The notes beneath the pieces were generated by a model. It searched no databases and had not been told where the DNA came from. It worked only from the letters and a program-made list of their open reading frames with translations. Shown here piece after piece: positions 42,448 to 55,203 of a stretch of DNA of 64,000 nt. The DNA comes from Magnolia sinica (taxonomy: Eukaryota > Streptophyta > Magnoliopsida > Magnoliales > Magnoliaceae). Position 1 is the stretch's first letter. Each line of letters opens with the position of its first letter. A program made the position numbers and the translations under genes. The stretch covers positions 64,044,001 to 64,108,000 of the forward strand of contig NC_080590.1 of NCBI RefSeq assembly GCF_029962835.1, read 5' to 3'.

Positions 42448-45108
42448 TGTGTGTAGATGGGTGGTTGTGTTGAGCTAAGTCAACTCGGCCTGAACTGAGT
42501 CAATAAGGTGAGAATTTTCATTCCTTTTCATCGATCAGATTCATCATTAGTTGCTTTTGTTATCAATAATACAGTTATTATTTTCTATCTGTCATAGTAA
42601 TTAACATTATTTTAAGGCTATTGTTTAGAAATTTTAATTAACATTTTAATGTAACCATTGGTGTTGTTGCTAGTTAGCCATTATTAGATTATTATTATTA
42701 TTTTTATTTGTAACATCATTAAATATCATTATTTTTACTATTGTTAGGAATTATTAATTGAACTACTTGATTGTTGGTATTAGATATTAACACCTATCAT
42801 CATCAATGTTACTCTTATTTTGTCATTAATAGCTTATTGATTATAAGATTAGTATTTTTAAGAATAACTGACGGTTATTACTTGTTATTACTTCCTTTCT
42901 AATATTATTATAAGTTAATTAGATTTCAAACTCTATAACAAGCTAAGAACTGAGTTAGTGGATAAAACCCTAATCCCGCATTAAAACCCTAAACCTAGGT
43001 TAAGACCGTGACCATGTTTATCGTGATTATCAAGCATGATTGACCTTTGGCTGATTCTTCACACTAATATTAGATGTTATAAACAAACCTACGATTATTA
43101 GACATTTATATTTTATTTACTACCCTTAATTATTATCATGAATAGATTCAGTATTAATAGTTATTATTATCATCACTAAAAAAATACTATCACTTTCATT
43201 ATGAGATGAGTATAAGTATTGTTAATATGAATATCATTATTGGACCACATCATATTATCATTAGTAAATATTCTATCATCATTACTTATGTTATATAAGA
43301 GATTATTAGTCATTATAAGAATATTAGATACTGTTAGTACATTTAAATATGAACTTATGAACCATCATTATTAATATTGATGGATTAACACTCCTATTAT
43401 GAATATTACTCGATCCGTTATACAATGATAATAATAATAATAATATTATTATTAATATTAATATTGATTTAGGATTCACAACCTAGAATCTAAGTTTATG
43501 ATTAAACCCTAGGATGAAAACCCTAAGTTCTACATCAAAACCCTAAAGACAAGTAATCCAAACCCTATGTGATATTAGTCTTGACCATAAATACCTTGTA
43601 GAAACCTGATCTCACTTATGACTTCACAATGCATGGTAGGGCTCAATTCTAAGGGTGCACGCGCTTCCTAGCAACATCAGTTGGTGATTCAAAGTATAAG
43701 GTGATGATTTCTTCCCCTTGAGCTTTCTATTTTTCCATTAGCTTAAGTATAGTTTTATTTTAATTTAAATTGATACTTGATATCTCCATCTTATAATCAC
43801 ATTTTTATTTGTTGGAATCAAATTTCTAGATTTCATGCTTAATGTTTATCCTGCATATTATCTCATGCTTATGGATTATTCGTGGATTGCTTATGAAACT
43901 TAAACTGGTACATCAGTGGGAAACCCCTACCTATAAATGTACACCTATACTTGAGATGTAACTCGATTGAATGTAATTAAAATGGACCTGCGACTTAGTG
44001 GTTATTGAATGGTGGGTTGAATTGAATATTGATGGGGCCCTACCATCTAGGGGTTGTTGTGTCTAAGTGGTTTTTAAGGATGGTTTTTATCGCATGGTTT
44101 TGATATCGGCCCTATGTGACTTAGCTTTGATAATTACCCTATGGGTTTGATATTTTATATTGTGCAATCATGCGATAGTAAGCCTCATATACTGGATTAT
44201 GATTGGCCACTAGTCGATAGGCTTCCATTAAACATCCTAAGATGGTAGTCTCATGAGCCAGGGATGGTGGTACCTATGCTTGAGCTGTTGGCCTACGCTG
44301 GGCTCTAAACTCCCCGTAGTGACCTTTGAGCTTATTAAACCTGCTGGTTGAAAACAGATTAATAATGGTTGGGCTAATCATGGATTCATAACATTCGGGC
44401 TAATAGGATTTAGTTGGGGTATCGTTTCACTAGCTCTGAGACCATCGACTATCGACCCACTTTTGGTGAGTTTGACACTATGCATGTACTATGTACTTTC
44501 ACTGGTAACCAGCCACATTGCATGTGTTTTGTCCAAAAGCCAACTGGATGAGCATCTCCAGTTGATGTGTACTCATACATCCATGCATTTAATAAAACTG
44601 CATCATGTATTGTTTTGTATGCCTTGTATGTTTTCATAACTATACTTACCTAATGTGGCGGTGTGTAATCTTGAGGGGAATTCACACTGAGTTGGCCACT
44701 TATCCATCAAATATACAACCGTACAGGTAGTACAGGTGGCTTAAGTGATATGCAGGTTCAAACTGATGAGAAGTCGTTGTGATGGTCAAGGATGCATGGT
44801 TGTACCTGTCAAGGAAGCACGCGATCTTGCTGCTTTTGTTTATATATTTTCTTTTATATTTCTCACATATGTAAATCTTGTATTTGTTAATGTAGAGACA
44901 TTGGTTTGTATAAGTCATTATGGGCAACCTCTTGTGTATTCTAAATGTAATTAAAAATTTTCCTTATGTTGATTTGTCCATTCTACTCTAAACTACTAAC
45001 TCTGAAAGATAAAGAAAAAAAGTATGGAATTTGGTTCTCTATAGGTTAACAGTCGGGTTTCTGGGAAACGAGTCATAAACTCAGGTCCTGAAAACATGGG
45101 GCGTTACA

Positions 45109-46380
45109 TCTTTGGTCCTCCATTCTCTGTTTGTCTGGTTGATGATGAGTTGTGAGCACACAACATATTAACAGTAGCTATTTTAAGTGCTGATACAAAA
45201 AATGAGTCAGATTGAATCTGTAAGGAGACCACAGAATATATTAACAGTAGATATTTAATTTTTATTATTTCTTATGGTGTGGTCCACTTAGACATTTAAT
45301 TTATATAATTTTTGAGCTCCTCCACTGAAATTATATATCAGAATTGATGGGCGACTTAGATCAACCACATATATTCCAATGGAACCCATGGAGCCCCTTA
45401 AGCACCATCTATGTTTAATAACGTTTAGGTGAGGAGGTATGCTTTAGCTACAGATCAGTTAGGATTTAGCTATGGATTAAATCCGTAGCTATATTTGCTA
45501 CGGATTTAATCCGTAGCTAAATGTTTTCAACATCCATAGCCTTTGCTCGATTTTTTGGTAGTAGAGTCTCTGAAGACTCGCAATCTTTTCACATTGAGGA
45601 TGATGGCCTCTCTCAGGACAGCAATACATGCTTTGTATTCAGCCACATTGTTGGTGCAATTAAATGCTAATTGCCTGGAGATGGGGATCGAGACATCATC
45701 AGGGGAATAGAGTATCGCTCCTACTCTACTTTCTTTTGAGTTAGCGGCTCCGTCGAAGAAGAGTATCCACTCTCATACCATCCGTTCTTCTTCTCCCTCG
45801 ATAAGGAGGATATCCTCTTCAGGAAAGAAGGTCTTCAATGGTTAATAATCAGGCAGAGAGTGTGCTGCTAGGTGGTCGGCCAGTGCTTGCCCCTTGATTG
45901 CTTTCTGGGTGACATAGGTGATGTCGAACTCCGAAAGTAGTAGTTGCTATTTTGCGATCCTACCTATTAATGCTGGCTTTTCGAATAGGTATTTTAATGG
46001 GTCCATGTGAGCGAATGGAAGGATTGGATAGGCGATCATGTATTCTCGAAGCCGTTGTGTTGCCTAGACCAAAGTGAGGCATGTTTTTTCTAAGCTAGAA
46101 TACTTGGATTCGTAGCTAGTGAACCTTTGGCTTAAATAATCGATCGCTTGTTCCTTTCTTCCTGAGACGTAGTATTGGCCGAGGACACACTCGATAGCCT
46201 CTAATGTTATAGAGATGTATAGCAACAATGGTCTACCTAGTGTAGGTGGCATTAACACTGGAGGTTTCAGCTGGTACCTCTTGATCTTGTTGAAGGCCGT
46301 TTAATAATCATCATTCCACTCTTTTAGCGAGTTTTTCCTTAGGAACTTGAATATGGGCTCACAAATCTGTGTGAGCTGAT
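45109..46380 (-). pseudogene. RNase H of gypsy 2 (right of the LARD; interrupted by a CACTA MITE)
   Basis: Minus strand, 46380 downward: LMPPTLGRPLLLYISITLEA, YYVSGRKEQAIDYLSQRFTS and YESKYSSLEKTCLTLVQATQ (RT-linked RNase H). Then WILFFDGAANSKESRVGAIL, NNVAEYKACIAVLREAIILN and LRVFRDS (second RNase H). After the 407-bp insertion, QLIINQTNREWRTKD continues and joins DEKLIPYH on the other side of the LARD. The catalytic aspartates DGAA and (R)DS are present, but stops occur. Confidence 0.8.
45157..45563. mobile_element. CACTA-type MITE (407 bp) inside the gypsy 2 RNase H
   Basis: Flanked by GAG (45154-45156 and 45564-45566). The right end is TTTTTTGGTAGTA, a reversed CACTA terminus with G changed to A; the left end CACACAACATATT is diverged. 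The interior has the palindromic subterminal pair GGATTTAATCCGTAGC / TAGCTATGGATTAAATCC. With the insert and one GAG removed, the host reads V-F-R-D-S-Q-L-I-I-N-Q on the minus strand, a correct RNase H string, so the borders are right. Confidence 0.7.
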
Positions 46381-46389
46381 CGATGAATC

Positions 46390-47110
46390 GACTAATGTAC
46401 TGTATTCACCCGAGGAAGCCTCGAATTTCTTTCTTAGTCACCAGAGATGGCATTTCAATGATTGCTTTCGTCTTGGTTTCATCCACCTTGATGCCATCTT
46501 CGCTGACGATGAAGCCTAGCATTTTGCCTCTAGTTGCACCGAAGACACATTTTTGTGGATTAAGGCGGAGCTTGAACTTTTCCAATCTATCGAAGAGCTT
46601 CTTGAGGTCTTCAAAGTGTCCTTCGATTGTACGAGATTTGACAATTATATCATCCACGTAGACTTCCATTTCCTCATTTATCATGTCATGGAACAAGGCA
46701 GTCATGGCTCACTGATATGTATCGCCCACATTATTCAACCCGAACGGCATGACCCTATAGCAGAAAGCTCCCCACGGTGTGATGAAGGATGTCTTCTTAT
46801 GGTCTTCAATGGCCATCTTGATTTGGTTGTAGCCAGAGAAACAGTCCATGAATGAGAAGATTGTGTCCTGCTGTATTATCTACCAGTGTGTCGATGTGAG
46901 GCAAAGGGAAATCATCTTTCGGACTTGCTTTATTCAGAAGTTGATGCATATCCTGACTTTGCCGTCTTTCTTTGGAACTGGTACGATGTTTGCGAACCAT
47001 TCTGGGTAGTTAGAGACTACTAAGAATCTCGCGTTGTATTGTTTGATGACTTCATCACGAACTTTCAGGGCCCATTCTGGCTTCATTCTTCGGAGCTTTT
47101 ATTTGATCGG
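46390..47110 (-). pseudogene. Reverse transcriptase of gypsy 2
   Basis: Minus strand: MKPEWALKVRDEVIKQYNAR, YPEWFANIVPVPKKDGKVRI, LNKASPKDDFPLPHIDTLVD, after a shift YNQI / NQDGH-like, VMPFGLNN, then MINEEMEVYVDDIIVKSRTI (catalytic YVDD), EDLKKLFDRLEKFKLRLNPQ-KCVFGATRGKMLGFIVSEDG. Complete in outline; a frameshift after 'ICINF' and a stop before 'AMTALFHDM' disable it. Confidence 0.85.
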
Positions 47111-48793
47111 CTACATTTCAAGCTTTGTTGGCAGGTGATGTACTACCAGTTCTTCGTCGAATTCAGGCGTGTCTTTGTTGGAGAAAGGAAAGTTAGATAA
47201 CCTTGGCTTCAAGAATTCCATCATCCTCTGCTTGTATTCCTGAGGCAAGGATCTACCGATGCGCACTTCTCTAGGGAGTTCTGGTGATCCCAAGTTTACA
47301 ATTTCGAAATCGTCCGCAGTGACATTGGCCTTTATTTCGAACTGTTTGAAGGAAACCTCTAGTTTGAGAGTCGGATAATCATTTCCCTCATCTTGGGCTT
47401 CATCCAAACCCATGAGTTCAAAGTCTAGCTCTAGATTGAAAACATATGAGTCAACCTTAAACTCTGGTGCTATGAGTGGTGTATTTGGCACATTGTTGTT
47501 TGTGAGTTTTGAAAGGTTTTCTACTGTTTTTTATTTTTGAAGAGTTTTTAGTTTTTTGGAATTTTGACAAGTATCTGATTTTTTTAGTATTTCTGAAATA
47601 TCCATTGTTTTTGAATTTTGGAGATTTTTTGATTTTTTGTTCCAAGGTATCCCAAACTGGACGGTGTTGCAAACCATAACTGATCCTGACCTGGTTCAGG
47701 ATGCCAATTGCTATTTACATTGGCATTTTTTAGGCCAACACCCTTAGATGGCTTACCGACCGATTATACTGTCAGGGGAATGGCTGACCAATTTGGTTCC
47801 TTCCCCCTCTTGAGCTTGTTAACTTGGTCCAACTATATTGACGGGTCATCTTACCCAATGACCATGATGTCCGCCAGACTGGGTTCAGAATCTGTGTCTG
47901 ACCCAATCTCTTCGCTTAGGATTTGGAGCTCTTTAGGCTCCTCTGAGCCACATTCGTATGGGATCTTGATGTCTGTCCAGTCGAGAGAAGGCCACTTCCC
48001 TTTTTTGGTCCAATGAATGAGCTATTTTTGCCCCTTGCTGTTCTGAGTCATTGGGAGGTTTTCTCCCTGGCCGATGATGGGGATAGGTGACTCCCCGTTC
48101 TTGTCTGTCGGCCCTGTAGAGGGCATCTCTTGCTCTTGGTGTTTTGCGGGTGATCCCGCTCTCATGCCCCTAGCTTTATCTGATGGGTCATGTGGTTTTG
48201 CCCCTTGTATTGGATGTTCTTTTGAGGTCTTGCTGATCTTATCCCATTGTATTGGTGGCTAAATGGATTCTTGGTTGTGATTTTCAGATAGCTTCAGCCC
48301 TTGGAATTGTTCCTCAAGGATAGACACCGTGTCCCCACAAACTATTCCGGATCTGACAAACCAGATAGGTGTACATTTGAATGGTTCTCTTCTTGGGCCT
48401 TGCGGCTTGATCCTCCGGCATGGGTTAATATAATAGTCCCTGCCTTCATTCATTTGTCATGGCTTACCTTACTATCGTACATTTTTCATAGAATTTGGTA
48501 TGGTTGTTGAGGATTTGACATTCAGTAAGAGGGATGACATATTCTGGAGCGAGTGGGTAGGGATTAGTGATGGAATTCACAATTTCAAACTCGAGACTGT
48601 GATATGACATGTCACCCTCCGTGTGTTGAATATCGATTACCAAAATATTAGGTTTTGGGGCAGCGATCACTGTCGGCAGGATGATCTCAGGTTTGCCCAG
48701 TACAGAGATGATTCTATTCCCGGAAGGCAATTTAACCCTTTTGTGGAGAGTCAATGGGATCGCCCCGACAACATGAAGCCAGGGTCGTCCCAA
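47111..48793 (-). pseudogene. Protease-RT spacer of gypsy 2
   Basis: Starts (minus) with GRPWLHVVGAIPLTLHKRVK, the string that normally follows the retropepsin in this class ('LLGRPW(L/I)H-x-x-GA-x-x-S/T-TLHQ'). Then come GNRIISVLGKPEIILPTVIA, ~700 bp with many stops, a Lys/Asn-rich bit (47457-47672), and DEGNDYPTLKLEVSFKQFEI, GSPELPREVRIGRSLPQEYK, FSNKDTPEFDEELVVHHLPT leading into RT. Long acidic spacers here are common in Tat/Athila-like elements. No enzyme is encoded in it. Confidence 0.65.
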
Positions 48794-48814
48794 CAGAGGT
48801 TAAACGAGGTAGGG

Positions 48815-51800
48815 TGTAACGCCCCATATTTTCAGAACCTGAGTATATGACTTGTTCTCCAAAAACCCGAGTGTTAACCTTTAAAGTAGTTAAATTCAGG
48901 TATATTCTTTTTTTCTTTGCTTTTTCTTTCAGAGTTAGTAGTTTAGCGAAAGATGGACAAATCAAACATAAAGGAAAATTGCATTTGCATTTAGAATATA
49001 CGAGCGGCTGCCCATAATGGCTTATACAAACCAATGTCTCTATATATATTAACAAATACAAGAATTACATAATTTACACATGAAAAATAATAAAATGCAT
49101 ATAAACTTGAGCCGCAAGATCACGCAGCTTCTCTTGGAAAATATAGTCATGCATCCCTAATAATGGTACCCTGCTCTCTATCACTCTGGACATGAATATC
49201 TTTTAAGCCACCTGTATTACTTGTACGGTTGAATATTTGAAGAATGAGTGGCCAACTCAATGTGAATTCCCCTTAAGATTACACACCGCCGCCTTAGACA
49301 AGTATAGTTTAAAAACATAACAAGGCATACAAAGCAATACAAAATACAGTCTTATTTAATGCATGAATGTATGAGTGCACATCAACTGGGGATCCTCATC
49401 CAGTTGAGTTTTGGATGAAACCCATGCATGTGGCCGGTCACCAGCGAAAGTACATAGTATATGTGTAGTGTCAAACTCACCGAAAGTGGGTTAATAGTCG
49501 ATGGTCTAGGAGCTAGCAAAACGATATCCCAACTAAATCCTATAGGCACGTACTACGACATGTAGAATTAGTCACCCGTCATCGCCCGTATAATATGAAT
49601 GCATGATTAGCCCAACCGTTATTATTCCATTTACAATCACCCAGTTTAATAAAGCTCAAATGTCACTACGAGGGGTTCATCACTCAGCGTAGGCCGACAG
49701 CTCAGACATAGTGTCCCATGACTACCATCCCCAGCTCATGAGACTACCACCATAGGATGTTTAATAGAACCCATCGACTAGTAGTCAGTTAAATTCAATG
49801 CATGGGAAATTACCATCACATGGTTGTATGGGATGAAAGCAAGTCAGTGCGATAAAATGGCGTATGGTATAAATACTAAATCGAGATGACGGGCAACGTT
49901 ATATCAGGGCGGTAAAGAGTTCATCCCAAGGCCACGAAGGTATAATGTCCTATGGATGGTAAACCCACCTTAATAATTCACAACAAAAAATAACCTCCAA
50001 GTCGAGGGTCTATTTCTAACACAATCTGTCTCATTACACGCTAAGTGTGGGCTCACATACATAAATGGAGTTTTCCACATATTAATGTAGTGAATTGGAT
50101 TCTATTGGTGACTTACAAACAAATCATTGACATGTAGAGGTGTGTGGGTACAACATGCAAGTTATGTGTTGATAATAGAATTTAAACTTGTCACTAAAGA
50201 TTATGAAATCAAAGCATAAACTAACAATTAAAGTGAAACTCAAAATGTAGGGTCTAACGATTATCGCATGTGAACATAATTTAAGAGCTACCAACTAAAA
50301 TGGGAACCTAGCATATAGAGTTTAGTGTTTATTTCATGTGAACATGGTTTGTAAAATATCAATCATAGATCAATGTAAGTCAACTAATATGATTTGGTAC
50401 TTTAATACAAATGATGAAAGTTCTAAGCTGGTAATCATAATCTAAATGGAAACTATGCTTGGGCTAACTTGGAGATGGAAAGCTTAAGGGGAAAAAGTCA
50501 TCACCTCATGTTTTGAATCGCCTACAACATTGATAGGAAGTGTGTGTACCCTTAGAGTCTTCTTGAGATAGACTTGACTCGACTCGCCTCTAGCTCGAAC
50601 AAAAAAAAAGTGCAATGTTAGGCTACATCTTAATTAAGATTAGGAAATCAACCAACCAACTAAAATTCTAATTTAAACTCTACTGCGAGGTAGGGGAAAA
50701 GACGTTCCTAGTTGACTTGAGTTGAATTAATTCAATTCGGCACCCAAGTTGACGCGGCTTGATCTCGGTTCGAACAAAGTGAAACCGAGAATGTAATATT
50801 AGGCTACCATGACTTAACCCAACTTGACTTTAATCGAGTCAACCCAACTCCCTCTCTCTTTCTCTCTTTTCCTTTCAACTTGCCACGTCCAGCAAGTTTT
50901 CTGGACTCAACAGGACCCGATTTGACTCGCAAAACTTGGTTCAGCGAGTTTCAATCGAGTTGACTTACTCACTGTCTCTCTCTCTCTTCTCCTTCTTCAT
51001 GTTCTTTTCTTCTTCCTATCTTTCCTAGGATGACCTGGACTGAACTAGGCCTAAGCCTAACTTGACCTAACTGGACTTGGTTCCAGACCTGACAGCCATT
51101 TCCTTGGCAGCGAGTCAACTCGACAACAGCCCATGAGTTAAGCAGAGTCGATGTTGCACACGCACACACTCCTTGTCCTATCTCCTAACTCCTGACACGT
51201 TCTCTCTCCCTATCTCTCTTCTCTATTGAAAGCCCAACAGCACTGTGTGGATATGGTTTAACTCGCCCAACACAACAAATCAGCCCCAAACTCCATGGCC
51301 AGTGTGCCCATTCAATTAAGGCAGACCTGGTCAGAACCTGACTTAGTTTGCCGAGCAAGCCGACCAACAGCTCTCTCTCTCTTCTATCTTTCTCTTCTGC
51401 TTAATCTCCCTTTCCTTTCTTTCTTGCTTCCTTTCAACCATCATGTCCGGTGAGTTTACTGGACTCACATACGTCCTAGGCCGACTCGAGATCACGACTT
51501 GGCATTCCTGCACTCACACCAGGTGTTGCGACGACACCCTGGCTCACCTCAAAACTCTTTTTCCCTCACTCTTCCTCATCTCTTTCTCTTTTCTCTCTTT
51601 CTATTCCCCTCCTAGCATTGGGTCTCTAACTCACCCTGAGTCAGCCCGACTCGAGTCAATTGTGTCAACTCGTCGTGGCGAGACCAGCAGCGTCAGATCC
51701 TTCCGCTCGAACTCTCCCTCTCTCCTCCTTTCTCTCTCTCTATCAAGATTTTTGGTGGGAATACTGAGATATCAGGGCCCCTTATAAAGGGCTAGGGTGA

Positions 51801-53980
51801 CAGTCAGATCGTATCCAATGGTCGTTATTTCATGCCGCAATGGTCCAGTCATGGTGGACATACCACAAATTTCCTTTGCATGGTGTCAATCTGATATGTG
51901 CGGTGAATTCCCATCACCATGGCCCACCGAATGGGCATTTTAGATCTGAAAATGAGGCCCACAACATCGTGATGGGTTTCGCAGCTGGATGAAGAAGATA
52001 ACGGCATCTCTCATGGCGTATTTCTATCCTGGGCCTATCATGGTGATTTGTACCATTTGGATAGACCGGATGGGACCTCAGATCATTGTGGGGCCCACTA
52101 ACTTCATCGTGTTTCATCTGGGTGCAAGGACTCGCGAGAAATTCTGCTTTAGTTTTCTTCTCGTGCAAAGGAAAGATTTTCTCGAGAGAAAGGCTAGGGT
52201 CGTTGCTGCCCTAGCGTGGATGGCTGAGATCATTTACGGAGCTCGAGCGGAGGGCTTGGATCGCACCGACGCGATTTCCCGAAATGGAAAGGCTTCCCAC
52301 ACCTTTTTCGTCTCTCAGTCGAGTGTCTGCTTGCTTTTGGCATCGAAATGTAGGGCTGGGGTGGTGCTTTGAAGGATGGCTGAGATCGAGGGAGGAAGGC
52401 TCACGCGGATTGCCAGCTTGGTAGGATGCAACTGCCTTCCAATTTTGGAAACTTCCATGCACAACCTCAGTTTAGGCCAAGAATTGTGCACCTACATGTA
52501 CCAGCAAACCCATGAGATCTGTTGGGTCTTATCTAGGCCTGCTGTTTGAATCAGATGGGTAGTTTGGATCAGCCTAAGGTGGCCTACATTAATCATAGTG
52601 GGGTGATCTTGGGAGGGCTGGAAACACAACCTCGCTCGGACACTTGACTACTTGCGGTGAGCACGAATGCGTTTCCACGCACGAGAAGGGCATGGTTTTG
52701 GTCGAACCGACCCTCTGAGCCTACTGAACGGTTCAGATCACCCTAATGTGAGGTGATGAGTGGCCACAATCAATGCACGGACGACTTATTTTTAAACTAC
52801 CCATAAGCGGGAACAACGAGAGAAAGAGAGAGAGAAGCCTCTCTTTTTCGGAATGTTTTGGGTAAACACTGTTTGACTGTGTTGACAGGTCTGGTGCTCA
52901 TCAAGTGCACATTTGCTATGCACGCATGCTGCCCTAAAGTGGGTCCCACAGAGGTGGTTGGACAAATCAACACCATCCATTCCATTTGGAGGTTCCTAAG
53001 TAGGGCCCTTGATCGAAGATCATGTAGATCTAGAGCCTAGGTGGGGCCGACAACTTGATTTGGGTCATATTGGTGGATTCCCGTCAATTTGACGATCAGA
53101 TCATCTTCATATATGACCTTTAAGGTTCCTAAGAATCCTTAATCACTTCTAGAAGAAATTTTCGTATTGGTTACCATTACCAGATAGTTGGATTATTTGA
53201 TTATGTGATAGATTTTGACATTAATTGTCATAAGCTTAATAAAGGATGGACCGAGTGGCCCGTGACACAAATTTATGGATAAATGGCCAGCTACATTCCT
53301 TCAAGGGGCCACATTGGTTGAAATTTAGGTTTTAAATGGTGAAGTTATATAGTCTATTACGAAGATCTGATGGTCAGGTCAGTTCTAAATATGATCATTG
53401 GTGATTCTTAGGGTCTCTAGCCCAGTTTATAAGTGACAAGCATCGAAAATTTTAGTGATCAAAGGGACTAATTGTAATTATTAAGTGATGTATCAGCTGA
53501 TGGAGTTTCGAAGACTAGATGAATGATAGATTTCTTAATTCAAGTCTTGAGATTCCTGTTGGACAATTGGATTAGGTTATACACAATAGCTTAGGACAAA
53601 ATTTGAGGCTTGATTTATCCTTGCGATAAGATGGATACCGCGAGCCTCAATTGCCAGTTTAGGTCACGGGTTGGAGACACAACCTTACCGTAAACGATCA
53701 AGGGTCAATACAAGGTGGATTGACTTTAGACCCTACAGATGCATTATGGATTGTCTTAGCTCATACTCAGATGGTTAGAAGCCATTAGGGTCTAGGGCAG
53801 ATTGAACTAAACTCTTAAGGGTCCATCATCGCCACGGTCCACATCAAATGGTTAAGATGGATAGATCATGAGTCGCTGAATGATGATATGTAATATAAGC
53901 TACATGTGTTCCCGCACATGCTCATGCTAAATTTGATTTAAATGGTAACACCCGAGTATTGAAAAATATGGGGTGTTACA
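48815..53980 (-). mobile_element. Solo LTR of the LARD family (5166 bp), inverse orientation
   Basis: The plus strand starts TGTAACGCCCCATATTTTC and ends ATATGGGGTGTTACA. Read on the minus strand it starts TGTAACACCCCATA and ends GGGGCGTTACA like the LARD LTRs, with ACTAACTCTGAAAG, AGACATTGGTTTGTATAAGC and the CCCGTAGTGAC-type block in the same order. The flanks are TAGGG (48810-48814) and CAGGG (53981-53985), a 5-bp duplication with one change. No internal region or second LTR. Removing it rejoins the host as ..VLEIPTSFN.. . CT-rich tracts at 50850-51430 and 51550-51750 match the AG-rich part of the LARD LTR. Confidence 0.85.
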
Positions 53981-53996
53981 CAGGGATCTCAAGAAC

Positions 53997-54365
53997 CTAA
54001 AAAGTGATGATGGACACGTCTGGTCCAATTTGTATCTCTATGTCTATTTCAACCTCTACTTGCCTTTGGGAATTATTAAAGGCTCTAACGCTTATGTTAC
54101 TGGGCCTGAAGGAGGATGGTTCGATCCCAAGACAGTCAGTAGTCCTCATGGGGCAGACATTCAAGCTTGATCTGTTATCAATGAGGACTAGGGGGACCTT
54201 GAGGTCCTTGTAACAGATAGCTATGTTGAGCGAACGCCCATACTTGCAGCCTTTTGGTGGTAGCTTATCGTTAGTAAATGTGATCGCCTGTGGTGCGAGG
54301 AGCTGCCCTATCATGTGCGCAATCATTTCAAGAGGTACGTCTGGAGAGATGTGTGCATCATTCAA
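53997..54365 (-). pseudogene. Retropepsin-like protease of gypsy 2
   Basis: Minus strand: FTNDKLPPKGCKYGRSLNIA, ICYKDLKVPLVLIDNRSSLN, VCPMRTTDCLGIEPSSFRPS, NISVRAFNNSQRQVEVEIDI and GPDVSIITF. The active-site region of this class is 'L-I-D-N-G-S-(A/S)-L-N'; here Gly has become Arg (DNRSS), so the copy would not be active even without stops. Continues across the solo LTR to 'EIPTSFN' and 'GRPWLH'. Confidence 0.8.
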
Positions 54366-54369
54366 GGTC

Positions 54370-55200
54370 TTTGTAAATATTTCTCGGTGCGACCTTGATG
54401 TGCACAGGAGTTCCCAAATGGAGATTTGAGCTGGAATGGTTTTAAGTTAAGCTTCTACATCGTAGGCAACTTCAGTTTTATTGGTCGTTCCTGATAAAGC
54501 TCCTCGGGTTTCATTCCGATTCTGATTTTCTCTCCGGAAGCACATACCATTGGGGTTCATGTTGCTGACTTCGGTGCACTCGGGGTAATGCCATGGGATT
54601 GCTTTCGTGTCATAGGGAGGAATCAATCTTCCTTTTAGAAATACCTGATCTTAAGACGTGGATGGTGCTGCAGATTTCAATATGATCTATGGTGGATACG
54701 ATGTCTTTCCTTGGAATACAACCAAATTTTCCTGAGGTTTTGGTTGTTCCAGGATAGGACCCTCCTCCCCTCTTTGGGGTGTGTTCTGCGGGGGAGGGAT
54801 CCTTCTAGAATGTGCCAACTAGTGGGGTAAGAGAAAAAAAATGCCAAGGGATTGTTCCTGGGCAAGGGGTGTCCCGTACAAGACTAGCGGTGCAAGGTCT
54901 GGGGGTCCTCCCTGCAAGATGAGAGGTTCAGAGTTTGACCTGTTTGAGCTTTGATATGTGTGATTTGGTGCTAGGGGTGCCCCCTGGAGGATGAGAGGCT
55001 CTGCTGCTAGTGCCGCTTTCAAAAATATATGTGGTTCTGGCGGGGGTATCTGTCCGTACCCCCATGACTGATTTGTTGTGTCGGCCATAATCGCATGTAT
55101 GGATTTATGAGGAAAAGAGTACGAAGGATGTCCTTCCTTGATGTTGTTGATGGTAAAGGTGTCCGATGAGCTGGGCCCTACTTGATGTGATGGCAAGGGA
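54370..55200 (-). pseudogene. gag-protease linker of gypsy 2, with an octamer repeat
   Basis: Minus strand 55196 downward: SDTFTINNIKEGHPSYSFPH, then AEPLILQGAPLAPNHT, SEPLILQGGPPDLAPLVLYG, TPLAQEQ. The 'PL(I/V)L(Q/Y)G(A/G/T)P' unit is repeated three times. No named domain. It links gag to protease and has several stops. Confidence 0.5.
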
Positions 55201-55203
55201 TTT

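Larger units (their letters stand above)
30901..45108 (+). mobile_element. LARD: non-coding retrotransposon with ~5.45-kb LTRs
   Basis: Two long direct repeats (30901-36364; 38481-45108, the second enlarged by a nested insertion) bound a 2.1-kb internal region. Ends are TGTAACGCCCC..GGGGCGTTACA. A Met-tRNA PBS (TGGTATCAGAGC) follows the first LTR and a purine tract (AAGGGGGCTAGT) precedes the second. The 5-bp duplication TCTTT flanks it. There is no gag or pol; the internal region has no open frame of note. Such long-LTR elements without genes are LARDs and depend on proteins from a related autonomous element. The terminal and PPT sequences resemble Tekay/Del chromoviruses. Confidence 0.9.
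38481..45108 (+). repeat. LARD 3' LTR (5442 bp plus nested insertion)
   Basis: Same start and order as the 5' LTR. In the first ~84 aligned bases I count 5 differences, mostly C/T or G/A transitions. A 1181-bp solo LTR with its duplication interrupts it at 40015-41200. The end is GGGGCGTTACA at 45108. Simple-repeat lengths differ from the 5' copy. Confidence 0.9.
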
